6,268 nucleotides of DNA from Erysipelothrix sp. UBA3377. Its GTDB lineage: Bacteria > Bacillota_I > Bacilli_A > Erysipelotrichales > Erysipelotrichaceae. The notes under the pieces were generated by a model. The model had not been told where the DNA came from and did not search any database. It saw only the letters and a program-made list of their open reading frames with translations. A program made the translations under genes and the position numbers. Where the stretch lies: the NCBI GenBank assembly GCA_002359085.1, contig DEQB01000001.1:1-6268 (forward strand). The letters are read 5' to 3'. Numbering within the stretch: the stretch's first letter is position 1; each line of letters opens with the position of its first letter. This document shows positions 1 to 5,567 of this stretch, piece by piece.

Positions 1-509
1 CTTTTATCAAAATTCAGTGCTTTCACAATAGGGTAAGCAATTGAGAAATCAACCAAACTATGGACCATGGTCCCCAATCCCAAAAATATAAAATATTGCG
101 ATAACATCACGGGTGTGACACTTTTAGCGGTCAATAATAATACAATGAGAAACTCACTGAACCCATGTATAAAAGCAATACAGAGATTAAAGCAGACCAT
201 TGATAATTTGGATTCCAATGTATGTTTGTTTAAAAAACGTGATCCAATGACTACAAAGACCAAATGAGAGAAGGCGCGGGCGGCCACAATCAAAGGCATA
301 CTGATAAAAAAACCAAGCGTTGTACCAAGCGCAACCATTATCGCTACACGCGTATTTATAAACATCGCGATGAAAATGGGGACGTGACTTGCGAGTGTGT
401 AGGTGGATATTGGCAGGATCAGTTTTAAGGGCATCATGATGGGTATGAGTATACCCAGTGCACTGAGTAAACCGGCTTGTGTTATGTCTTGAATATGTTT
501 GTTTCTCAT
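1..509 (-). CDS. niaX: Niacin ECF transporter substrate-binding S component NiaX (partial, 3' end off the window)
   Basis: This integral membrane protein captures niacin and works with a shared ECF energising module (EcfT plus two ATPases), none of which is encoded here. I translated 169 codons from an ATG at 509-507; the frame stays open to the left edge, so the C-terminus is missing, probably a few tens of residues. The product is very hydrophobic with about five or six membrane segments. The stretch at residues 38-50 (TLASHVPIFIAMF), followed by VALGTTLGFF (59-68) and ARAFSH (77-82), matches what I recall of NiaX. The start is supported by an AGGAG site at 521-517, seven bases upstream. 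It follows niaR on the same strand, and two NiaR-type palindromes flank its own promoter, which fits a niacin-repressed importer. Another small-vitamin S component is the main alternative, but the niaR linkage makes this unlikely. Confidence 0.87.
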   Translation of the reverse strand, partial: MRNKHIQDITQAGLLSALGILIPIMMPLKLILPISTYTLASHVPIFIAMFINTRVAIMVALGTTLGFFISMPLIVAARAFSHLVFVVIGSRFLNKHTLESKLSMVCFNLCIAFIHGFSEFLIVLLLTAKSVTPVMLSQYFIFLGLGTMVHSLVDFSIAYPIVKALNFDK

Positions 510-526
510 GTTTGTGCTCCTGTTTG

Positions 527-540
527 GGTGTCTTGACACA
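527..540. promoter_or_regulatory. Second NiaR-type operator over the niaX start point
   Basis: GGTGTC-TT-GACACA is an inverted repeat with five perfect pairs (GTGTC/GACAC, 528-532 and 535-539). It is almost the same sequence as the operator at 561-574, and its centre lies 34 bp away, roughly three helical turns. It begins at the edge of the -10 box and covers the predicted transcription start, so a bound repressor would block initiation. Confidence 0.75.
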
Positions 541-568
541 TTGTACAAACAAAAAGAAAAGGTGTCAA
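540..568 (-). promoter_or_regulatory. niaX promoter
   Basis: Read on the minus strand, TTGACA (568-563) and TACAAT (545-540) are separated by exactly 17 bases, a near-perfect housekeeping-sigma promoter. The -35 hexamer lies wholly inside one NiaR-type palindrome and the -10 ends where the second begins. The expected start point is near 533, inside the second palindrome. Confidence 0.8.
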
Positions 569-575
569 GACACCT
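551..575 (-). terminator. Possible weak niaR terminator embedded in the niaX operator
   Basis: In the minus-strand transcript, directly at the niaR stop codon, AGGTGT and ACACCT can pair around a CTTG loop (6 bp). The run TTTTCTTTTT (560-551) follows. This is the layout of an intrinsic terminator, but the stem is short. The same bases form the NiaR operator and -35, and the T-rich tract forms the niaX promoter spacer. Confidence 0.4.
561..574. promoter_or_regulatory. NiaR-type operator covering the niaX -35
   Basis: This is a perfect 6-bp inverted repeat, GGTGTC and GACACC, around a 2-bp centre (AA on the plus strand). It contains the niaX -35 hexamer, and its last base is the last base of the niaR stop codon region. 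The GTGTC-N2-GACAC core agrees with what I recall of NiaR operators in Bacillota. Assignment to NiaR also rests on the adjacent niaR gene. Confidence 0.78.
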
Positions 576-1089
576 ATAGGTTTTCAACCAAGAGTTGATG
601 ATTTCTTAAAAAGTCCAAGGCATCTAAATAGTGTTGTTTATTCTCACAACTCAGTGTGTGGATATGAATGCCTTGTGTTAAGGAACTGAGTAAAAGCGCA
701 TCACCTTGGGTAATTTCCTTTACAAATTGTTGAACATCGTGTTCACTTCTTAAATTCAATTGTTTGGTGATGTCACCATATACGGGATGTTCAATTGAGA
801 TATCCAGCACATAGATCCCCATTTCAATCAATCCTTTAAGTTCTGTATCCGTTTGATTGTATGTGTGATTTACCACAACCTTTGCCACAAATCGTTCTGT
901 GTCATCATACATGATATATCCCAAAGGGGTCGCGTTGATTTCATGGCCTTGAGCCCGCAACAATGCGATATCACCCACAATGATTTGGCGGCTGACACCC
1001 ATTTCTTTGGCGATTTTTGATGCGCTGATGGGTTGGGTGGTATGGAATAGTTTCTTTAAAATATAATTGCGTCTTGTTTCACCGTTCAT
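574..1089 (-). CDS. niaR: Niacin-responsive transcriptional repressor NiaR (HTH plus 3H domain)
   Basis: This DNA-binding repressor senses niacin and controls niacin uptake or NAD synthesis genes. The 171-residue length is normal for the family. Residues 5-60 form a winged helix-turn-helix: the segment ISASKIAKEMGVSRQIIVGDI (21-41) is the recognition region, and the GHEINATPLGYIM wing follows. The rest is a 3H domain. H75, E83, H142 and H144 have almost the same spacing as the metal ligands I recall from the Thermotoga protein TM1602, and H101 is the other conserved histidine. The start has a GAGGT site at 1100-1096, seven bases upstream. It is divergent from htpG and lies 64 bp upstream of niaX on the same strand. 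No NiaR-type palindrome is visible at its own promoter, so autoregulation is not indicated. Confidence 0.92.
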   Translation of the reverse strand: MNGETRRNYILKKLFHTTQPISASKIAKEMGVSRQIIVGDIALLRAQGHEINATPLGYIMYDDTERFVAKVVVNHTYNQTDTELKGLIEMGIYVLDISIEHPVYGDITKQLNLRSEHDVQQFVKEITQGDALLLSSLTQGIHIHTLSCENKQHYLDALDFLRNHQLLVENL

Positions 1090-1106
1090 AATAATACCTC
1101 ATTTTC

Positions 1107-1135
1107 ATTTTAAACCATTTGAAAGTATTTGACAA
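1107..1135 (-). promoter_or_regulatory. niaR promoter
   Basis: On the minus strand, TTGTCA (1135-1130) and TAAAAT (1112-1107) are 17 bases apart, with the predicted start near 1100. That leaves a leader of only about ten bases before the niaR ATG, which puts the start point close to the ribosome binding site. The true start may differ slightly. The -35 overlaps the htpG -35 on the opposite strand. Confidence 0.55.
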
Positions 1136-1156
1136 TTTAGTTATATGCGTTAAAAT
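1129..1156 (+). promoter_or_regulatory. htpG promoter
   Basis: TTGACA (1129-1134) and TAAAAT (1151-1156) are separated by 16 bases. The predicted start near 1163 falls inside the CIRCE-like element, as is usual for HrcA-repressed promoters. Confidence 0.7.
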
Positions 1157-1160
1157 AATA

Positions 1161-1187
1161 TTAGCACTCTAAATACCTAAGTGCCAG
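1161..1187. promoter_or_regulatory. CIRCE-like HrcA operator upstream of htpG
   Basis: The left arm TTAGCACTC (1161-1169) is identical to the CIRCE consensus. After exactly nine bases the right arm AAGTGCCAG (1179-1187) matches GAGTGCTAA at six of nine positions, keeping the AGTGC core. It overlaps the predicted transcription start and ends two bases before the Shine-Dalgarno sequence, the normal CIRCE position. The degenerate right arm suggests weaker repression than at dnaK or groE operons. Confidence 0.72.
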
Positions 1188-1199
1188 TAGGAGGAACAG

Positions 1200-3086
1200 A
1201 TGACAAGAAAAAAACAATTTAAAGCGGAGTCTAAAAGACTTTTGGATTTAATGATCAATTCAATTTATACCAATAAGGATATATTTTTAAGAGAGATTAT
1301 TTCAAATGCCAGTGATGCGATAGATAAACTTCATTTCAAATCACTTCAAGATGGTACGATTGAATTGAATCGCGATGACTATAAAATAGAATTGAGTATC
1401 GATCGTTCTAAACGTCAATTAATCATTAAAGACAATGGGATTGGGATGAACGATAAAGAACTTCAAGACTATTTGGGTACGATTGCGAAAAGTGATTCCT
1501 TTGATTTTAAGAATGGGAATGAGGATTCTGAAATCATTGGTCAATTTGGGGTTGGGTTTTATTCAGCGTTTATGGTGAGTGAGTCAATTCGTGTTGAATC
1601 CAAACATTTTGGGGAAGATGCATCGTACGCATTTACCTCAACAGGTTTGGATGGGTATACCATTGAACCCGTAGAAAAAGAAACACACGGAACGACGATT
1701 TATTGTACAGTTAAAGAGAATACAGAAACATATAATTATGATCAGTATTTAGATTACAATACGATCAGAGACTTGGTAAAAACATATTCTGATTATATTC
1801 AGTATCCCATTATTTTAAAGGAACCTGCATTATTTGAAGATGAAGAGAAGGGGATTAAAGAAGGCGATATTCTTGAGAATACGTTGAATTCAAGGGTTCC
1901 TTTGTGGAAACGTTCCAAAAGTGATATTAAAACTGAAGATTTAAATCAATTCTATAAAGAAAAGTTTTATGGTTTTGATGATCCACTTAAAACAATTCAT
2001 ATGCGCGTTGAAGGGGTGCCCAGTTTTGATGCACTGTTGTATATTCCTTCGGTTACCCCGATGAACTTCTACAGCAATCAATATGAAAGTGGTCTCCAAC
2101 TGTATAGCCGTGGTGTTTATATTATGGAGCACAATAAAGATTTACTGCCCGATCATTTTAGATTTGTGAGGGGTTTGGTGGATTCTCCGGATTTATCTTT
2201 AAACATCTCTAGAGAGATTCTACAAAATGATCATCAAATCAAAACCATTGCGAAACGTATTGAAAAGAAAATTCAAAGTGAACTTGAATTGATGTTGAAA
2301 AATGACCGTGAGAACTATGAGAGTTTCTGGAACAACTTTGGTTCGACACTTAAGTATGGGGTCTATGATCACTTTGGTATGCATAAGGAGAAACTTCAGG
2401 ATTTGTTGATGTTCACAAGCTCTTTAGGAAAGTTATCCACATTAAATGAATATATAGCGCGTATGAAGGTGGATCAAGAAACCATCTACTATGTTGTGGG
2501 GGATTCTGTAGAGAAGTGTGAGAACTTACCCATTACGGAATATGTATTATCAAAAGGATATGAGGTATTATACCTGAGTGATCCGATTGATGAGTTTGTG
2601 GTTCAAATCTTGAATCAATATGATGGGAAGTCCTTTCAGTCTATTACGCAAGGTGATTTGGATTTGATGGATGATGATCAAAAGGAATCATTGGAGTCTA
2701 AAACTGAAGATCATAAAGATCTCATTGAAGCACTTGAGAAATCTTTAGAAGGGAAAGTCACGCGTGTTAAATTATCTACGCGTTTGGGCAGTCATCCCGT
2801 CTCTTTGGTGAGTGATGCGGGTATTTCAATTGAGATGGAACAAGTATTATCCCAATTGTCGGATGCACAAGATGTTCCCAAAGCCAGTCGTATTTTAGAG
2901 ATTAATTTGGATCATGATGTTTTAAAGGCACTGCAGAATGTTTATGAAAATCAACCAGATGGACTCAAGGGTTATGCACAGTTACTGTATGATCAAGCGT
3001 GCTTGATTGAGGGGTTGGCTTTAGAGGATCCCGTAGCATTCTCGCAAAACATGGCGCGATTAATGGTAGAAGTATCTAAAGTATGA
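1200..3086 (+). CDS. htpG: Molecular chaperone HtpG (bacterial Hsp90)
   Basis: This cytosolic ATP-dependent homodimeric chaperone helps fold and remodel client proteins under stress. The 628-residue length is typical. The N-terminal GHKL ATPase domain shows LREIISNASDAIDK (30-43) with the catalytic Glu E32, Mg-binding N36 and D39; DNGIGM (78-83) with the adenine-contacting D78; and the GQFGVGFYSAF glycine-rich lid segment (114-124). The middle domain carries LNISREILQ with R338, the gamma-phosphate-sensing arginine. The C-terminal dimerisation domain (about 500-628) is complete, and there is no eukaryotic charged linker. One oddity is GTIAKSDS at 93-100, where most homologues have Gly instead of D99. 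The start is fixed by AGGAGG at 1189-1194, five bases upstream. It has its own promoter overlain by a CIRCE-like site, so HrcA control is likely. The gene ends in TGA 27 bp or less before the next gene and is likely co-transcribed with it. Confidence 0.98.
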   Translation: MTRKKQFKAESKRLLDLMINSIYTNKDIFLREIISNASDAIDKLHFKSLQDGTIELNRDDYKIELSIDRSKRQLIIKDNGIGMNDKELQDYLGTIAKSDSFDFKNGNEDSEIIGQFGVGFYSAFMVSESIRVESKHFGEDASYAFTSTGLDGYTIEPVEKETHGTTIYCTVKENTETYNYDQYLDYNTIRDLVKTYSDYIQYPIILKEPALFEDEEKGIKEGDILENTLNSRVPLWKRSKSDIKTEDLNQFYKEKFYGFDDPLKTIHMRVEGVPSFDALLYIPSVTPMNFYSNQYESGLQLYSRGVYIMEHNKDLLPDHFRFVRGLVDSPDLSLNISREILQNDHQIKTIAKRIEKKIQSELELMLKNDRENYESFWNNFGSTLKYGVYDHFGMHKEKLQDLLMFTSSLGKLSTLNEYIARMKVDQETIYYVVGDSVEKCENLPITEYVLSKGYEVLYLSDPIDEFVVQILNQYDGKSFQSITQGDLDLMDDDQKESLESKTEDHKDLIEALEKSLEGKVTRVKLSTRLGSHPVSLVSDAGISIEMEQVLSQLSDAQDVPKASRILEINLDHDVLKALQNVYENQPDGLKGYAQLLYDQACLIEGLALEDPVAFSQNMARLMVEVSKV

Positions 3087-3113
3087 TAAAATTACCGGTG
3101 AATGGAGCGAATT

Positions 3114-3680
3114 ATGAGATTAAAAGGAAACAATGTCATGTATTTCGTGCCTAACTTCACCGTGATTGACATGGAGACGACGGGACGGGGGAATCAGTAC
3201 TCAGAGATTACTGAGATGAGCGGTATTCGTTATCGCAATTACCAACCTGTAGCGACTTTTACAACGCTGGTGAAAGCACACAACCCCATCTTGCCTTTTG
3301 TGAGCAATTTGACGGGAATTGATGATAAACTGATTGAAGACAGTCCCGATATTTCCGAAGTGATTGAAGCATTTGTTGAATTTTTGGGGGATGATTTGAT
3401 TGTTGGGCACAATGTTAATTTTGATTTGAATTTGGTTTATGATGCCTACTATGGCACGTATCTGAGACATGTTCGTAATGATTATACGGACACTTTACAT
3501 TTCGCAAGAATTTTGGTTGAAGATAGTGAAAATCATAAACTTAAAACTTTGGCTGAATATTTTGGGATTAAACGTGTCAATGGACACCGTGGCTTACCTG
3601 ATTGCGAACAGACGGGGAGTTTGTATGTTGCACTCAAAGATAGAGCGTTGAAGACACATAAGATAAAAGTGTGGGAGTAA
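3114..3680 (+). CDS. DnaQ-like DEDDh 3'-5' exonuclease domain protein
   Basis: This is a stand-alone exonuclease of the RNase T/DNA polymerase III epsilon superfamily, expected to remove nucleotides from DNA or RNA 3' ends using two metal ions. Numbering from the ATG at 3114 (188 aa), all catalytic residues are present: motif I IDMETTG with D19 and E21, motif II GHNVNFD (98-104) with D104, and motif III HRGLPD with H158 and D163, which makes it the DEDDh type. There is no polymerase, helicase or other domain. Three in-frame ATGs exist: 3102 (its only upstream GG-rich stretch is too close), 3114 (GGAG at 3104-3107, six bases upstream) and 3138 (AAGGA at 3124-3128, nine bases upstream). I chose 3114, but 3138 is nearly as good. 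It follows htpG without a terminator and precedes the HAD gene by 4 bp. The substrate cannot be told from sequence. Confidence 0.88.
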   Translation: MRLKGNNVMYFVPNFTVIDMETTGRGNQYSEITEMSGIRYRNYQPVATFTTLVKAHNPILPFVSNLTGIDDKLIEDSPDISEVIEAFVEFLGDDLIVGHNVNFDLNLVYDAYYGTYLRHVRNDYTDTLHFARILVEDSENHKLKTLAEYFGIKRVNGHRGLPDCEQTGSLYVALKDRALKTHKIKVWE

Positions 3681-3684
3681 TATC

Positions 3685-4236
3685 ATGAATGTATATGATT
3701 TTGATAAAACAATTTATGCGGACGATAGTTCAGTAGATTTCTATAAGTTTAATTTAAAGCGTAATCCTAAGTTGGCGAAATACTGGCCGCAACAAGCCAA
3801 GGCTGCTTTGGATTATAAGCGCAATAAAATAACGAAAACGGAAATGAAAACCATCTTCTATCGATATTTTCAAGATGTTGATAATATGGAACAAACGATT
3901 TTGGATTTTTGGGAAGCCCATGAGCATAAGTTAATGGATTGGTACTTACACCAAAAACAGGACAGCGATGTGATTGTATCCGCATCTCCTGAATTTTTCT
4001 TAAAACCCATCTGTGATAAACTGGGTGTGCATTTGATTGCTTCGGATGTTGATCCCATCACGGGTGCGAATTTAAAGGAAAACTGCTATGGTGTTGAGAA
4101 GGTAAAAAGATTTGAAGCTTGCTTCAATCTCGGTGATATGGATGATTTTTATTCTGATTCATATTCTGATGATCCGTTGGCGCAATATGCGAAACGTGCT
4201 TTTATGGTTGCGGGGACAAATATCAAACCCTGGTAA
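3685..4236 (+). CDS. HAD-superfamily phosphatase, subfamily IB-like
   Basis: This 183-residue protein is a haloacid dehalogenase fold hydrolase, most likely a small phosphomonoesterase. Motif I is DFDKT (5-9), with nucleophile D5 and acid/base D7. Motif II is VSASP with S99. Motif III is the lysine in GVEKVKRF (K139). Motif IV is YSDSYSDDPL with D158 and D162. The SDSxSDxP form of motif IV, and an all-alpha cap between motifs I and II (about 18-90) rich in aromatic and basic residues, point to the IB group that includes phosphoserine phosphatase-like and PGP phosphatase-like enzymes. The actual substrate is unknown. There is no signal peptide or membrane segment. The start is supported by GGGAG at 3673-3677, seven bases upstream and overlapping the end of the exonuclease gene. 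It is the last gene of the htpG operon, since a strong terminator follows 8 bp after its stop. Confidence 0.9.
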   Translation: MNVYDFDKTIYADDSSVDFYKFNLKRNPKLAKYWPQQAKAALDYKRNKITKTEMKTIFYRYFQDVDNMEQTILDFWEAHEHKLMDWYLHQKQDSDVIVSASPEFFLKPICDKLGVHLIASDVDPITGANLKENCYGVEKVKRFEACFNLGDMDDFYSDSYSDDPLAQYAKRAFMVAGTNIKPW

Positions 4237-4244
4237 ATTAAGAG

Positions 4245-4269
4245 ACCTTGGTCAAGCCAAGGTTTTTTT
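4245..4269 (+). terminator. Intrinsic terminator of the htpG operon
   Basis: ACCTTGG (4245-4251) pairs perfectly with CCAAGGT (4257-4263) around a five-base loop, followed by a run of seven T. It lies 8 bp after the HAD stop codon and is the first terminator after the htpG promoter. Confidence 0.92.
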
Positions 4270-4303
4270 ATGAAATCTATGAAAGCCCTTTCTTTTCCCA
4301 CAA

Positions 4304-4385
4304 TTTAAGGTAATGAAACCTAGACATATCTTGTAATTTCATTGACACAGGCGGTAAAAAACCTTAAAATAAAGGTGTCTTAAGG
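4304..4385. repeat. TTAAGG-containing inverted repeats around the BMP promoter
   Basis: TTTAAGGT (4304-4311) and its exact complement ACCTTAAA (4361-4368, overlapping the -10) flank the -35. A third TTAAGG copy lies at 4380-4385, just before the ribosome binding site. A separate 7-bp inverted repeat, AATGAAA (4312-4318) and TTTCATT (4337-4343), abuts the -35. These could be operator half-sites for an unidentified regulator, but AT-rich chance pairing is possible. Confidence 0.35.
4342..4370 (+). promoter_or_regulatory. Promoter of the BMP lipoprotein gene
   Basis: TTGACA (4342-4347) and TAAAAT (4365-4370) are exactly 17 bases apart, a strong consensus promoter. The start near 4377 gives a leader of about 23 bases, too short for a riboswitch. 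The rest of the 163-bp gap between the HAD gene and this gene holds a terminator and short inverted repeats. Confidence 0.8.
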
Positions 4386-4399
4386 ACGAGGAGGAAATT

Positions 4400-5491
4400 A
4401 TGAAGAAATTTGTAAAATTAATTACAAGCTTACTGGTTGTATTTGTTCTTGTAGCTTGTGGCAATTCAGGTAATGATACAGAATTAACTGAAGATCACAC
4501 AATGTATCTGATTACTGATGTTGGTACAATTGATGATAAATCATTTAACCAAGGTTCATATGAAGGTATGGCGCAATATGCACATGAAATTGGTGTTACA
4601 CCTAACTATATTGCACCTGAAGAACAATCAGATGAAGCATACTTAGATGCGATTAACCGTGCTGTTGAAGCAGGTGCTGAAGTCATTGTTACTCCAGGAT
4701 TCTACTTCGAAAACGCAATCGCTACAGCGCAAGCGCAATATCCAGAAGTTAAATTTATTTTGGTTGATGCGGTACCAGCAGGTGGTGCAACAAGCAACAC
4801 ATTGTCAATTCTTTATAAAGAAGAGCAATCCGGTTTCTTAGCTGGATACGCAGCAGTTAAAGATGGACATACTGATTTAGGATTTATGGGTGGAGCAGCA
4901 GTTCCCGCAGTTATTCGTTTTGGATACGGATACTTAGCAGGTGCTGACTATGCAGCAGCTGAACTAGATAAGACAGTTAATGTACGTTTCACATACTTGA
5001 ATACATTTGGTCCTGATGCAAAAATTGTTACACAAGCAGAATCATGGTTCCGTGATGGAGTTTCAGTTATCTTTGCTTCAGCCGGTGGTGCTGGTAACTC
5101 AGTTATGAAGGCAGCAGAAGACACAGACAACGTAATGATCGGTGTTGACGTTGACCAATCTGGTGAGTCAGATAGCGTATTGACTTCAGCAATGAAGAAC
5201 TTAAAAGGTTCAGTTTATGAAGCAGTTAAAGCAGCTAAAGAAGGAAACTTCCCAGGTGGAGAAACTTGGAATCTTGGTGCTGTCGAAAATGGTATTAGTT
5301 TGCCAGAAGGCTTTGATAGATTTGAAAGCTTTACAAAAGCAGACTACGATGCAATTTATAAAGTCTTAGTAGACGATGTAGATGGAATCGCATCATCAAT
5401 CCCAACACTTGATTCACATGGTGGAGACGAAAGCGTCATTGAATTTGATAACATTACCGTTGAATCAATCGGTGAGCGTGGAGAGTCTTAA
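4400..5491 (+). CDS. BMP family (PnrA/TmpC-like) nucleoside-binding ABC transporter lipoprotein
   Basis: This is the extracellular substrate receptor of an ABC importer, anchored to the outer face of the membrane by a lipid. It has 363 residues, normal for the family. A lipoprotein signal peptide runs to the lipobox LVAC with the lipidated C20, followed by a short polar linker. The mature part has Bmp-family hallmarks: TDVGTIDDKSFNQ (39-51), GFMGGAAVPAVIRFGYGYLAG (161-181) and GVDVDQ (248-253), where D250 is the kind of residue that contacts the ribose in PnrA. Purine nucleosides are the expected ligand by family, not shown here. The start has AGGAGG at 4389-4394, five bases upstream. It has a consensus promoter, and an intrinsic terminator separates it from the ATPase gene, as in nupN-nupO type loci. 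Codons are richer in A/T-ending preferred forms (GCA, GGT, GTT, CCA) than in neighbours, which fits high expression. Confidence 0.95.
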   Translation: MKKFVKLITSLLVVFVLVACGNSGNDTELTEDHTMYLITDVGTIDDKSFNQGSYEGMAQYAHEIGVTPNYIAPEEQSDEAYLDAINRAVEAGAEVIVTPGFYFENAIATAQAQYPEVKFILVDAVPAGGATSNTLSILYKEEQSGFLAGYAAVKDGHTDLGFMGGAAVPAVIRFGYGYLAGADYAAAELDKTVNVRFTYLNTFGPDAKIVTQAESWFRDGVSVIFASAGGAGNSVMKAAEDTDNVMIGVDVDQSGESDSVLTSAMKNLKGSVYEAVKAAKEGNFPGGETWNLGAVENGISLPEGFDRFESFTKADYDAIYKVLVDDVDGIASSIPTLDSHGGDESVIEFDNITVESIGERGES

Positions 5492-5505
5492 TCTTAATTT
5501 AAAAT

Positions 5506-5533
5506 AAGGGCGGCTGAAACGGCCGTCCTTTTT
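5506..5533 (+). terminator. Intrinsic terminator between the BMP lipoprotein and ATPase genes
   Basis: AAGGGCGGC (5506-5514) pairs with GCCGTCCTT (5522-5530) with one G-T wobble around a seven-base loop, ending in five T and then a T-rich stretch. It lies 14 bp after the lipoprotein stop. Because the ATPase gene has no clear promoter of its own, partial read-through is likely, making much more receptor than transporter. Confidence 0.85.
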
Positions 5534-5567
5534 CTTTAATTAACTATAATAATATAAGGAGGATAAG

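Noticed and set aside
67..267. Plus-strand 66-codon open frame
   Set aside because: It is antisense to niaX, with low-complexity content, no ribosome binding site and no family resemblance.
187..552. Minus-strand open frame of 121 codons overlapping niaX
   Set aside because: It is a shadow of niaX in another frame: the product is rich in His, Cys and Arg without a recognisable fold, lacks a ribosome binding site, and overlies the niaX promoter. The frame starting at 509 gives a clear membrane transporter.
3201..3470. Minus-strand 89-codon open frame inside the exonuclease gene
   Set aside because: It is antisense to a gene with all catalytic motifs intact and has no start signal; it arises from AT-rich codon bias.
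4373..4381. AGGTGTCTT before the BMP gene, identical to half of the niaX operator
   Set aside because: The second arm (GACACC) is missing; a nine-base half-site match is expected by chance, and a nucleoside importer has no clear reason to be under NiaR.
4371..4399. Possible purine riboswitch in the leader of the BMP lipoprotein gene
   Set aside because: The predicted leader is only about 23 bases and has no conserved aptamer elements, too short for any purine or PreQ1 class riboswitch.
5545..5550. TATAAT as an independent promoter for the ATPase gene
   Set aside because: No -35-like hexamer lies 16-18 bases upstream; that position falls within the GC-rich terminator stem. It is kept only as a remark in the gene entry.
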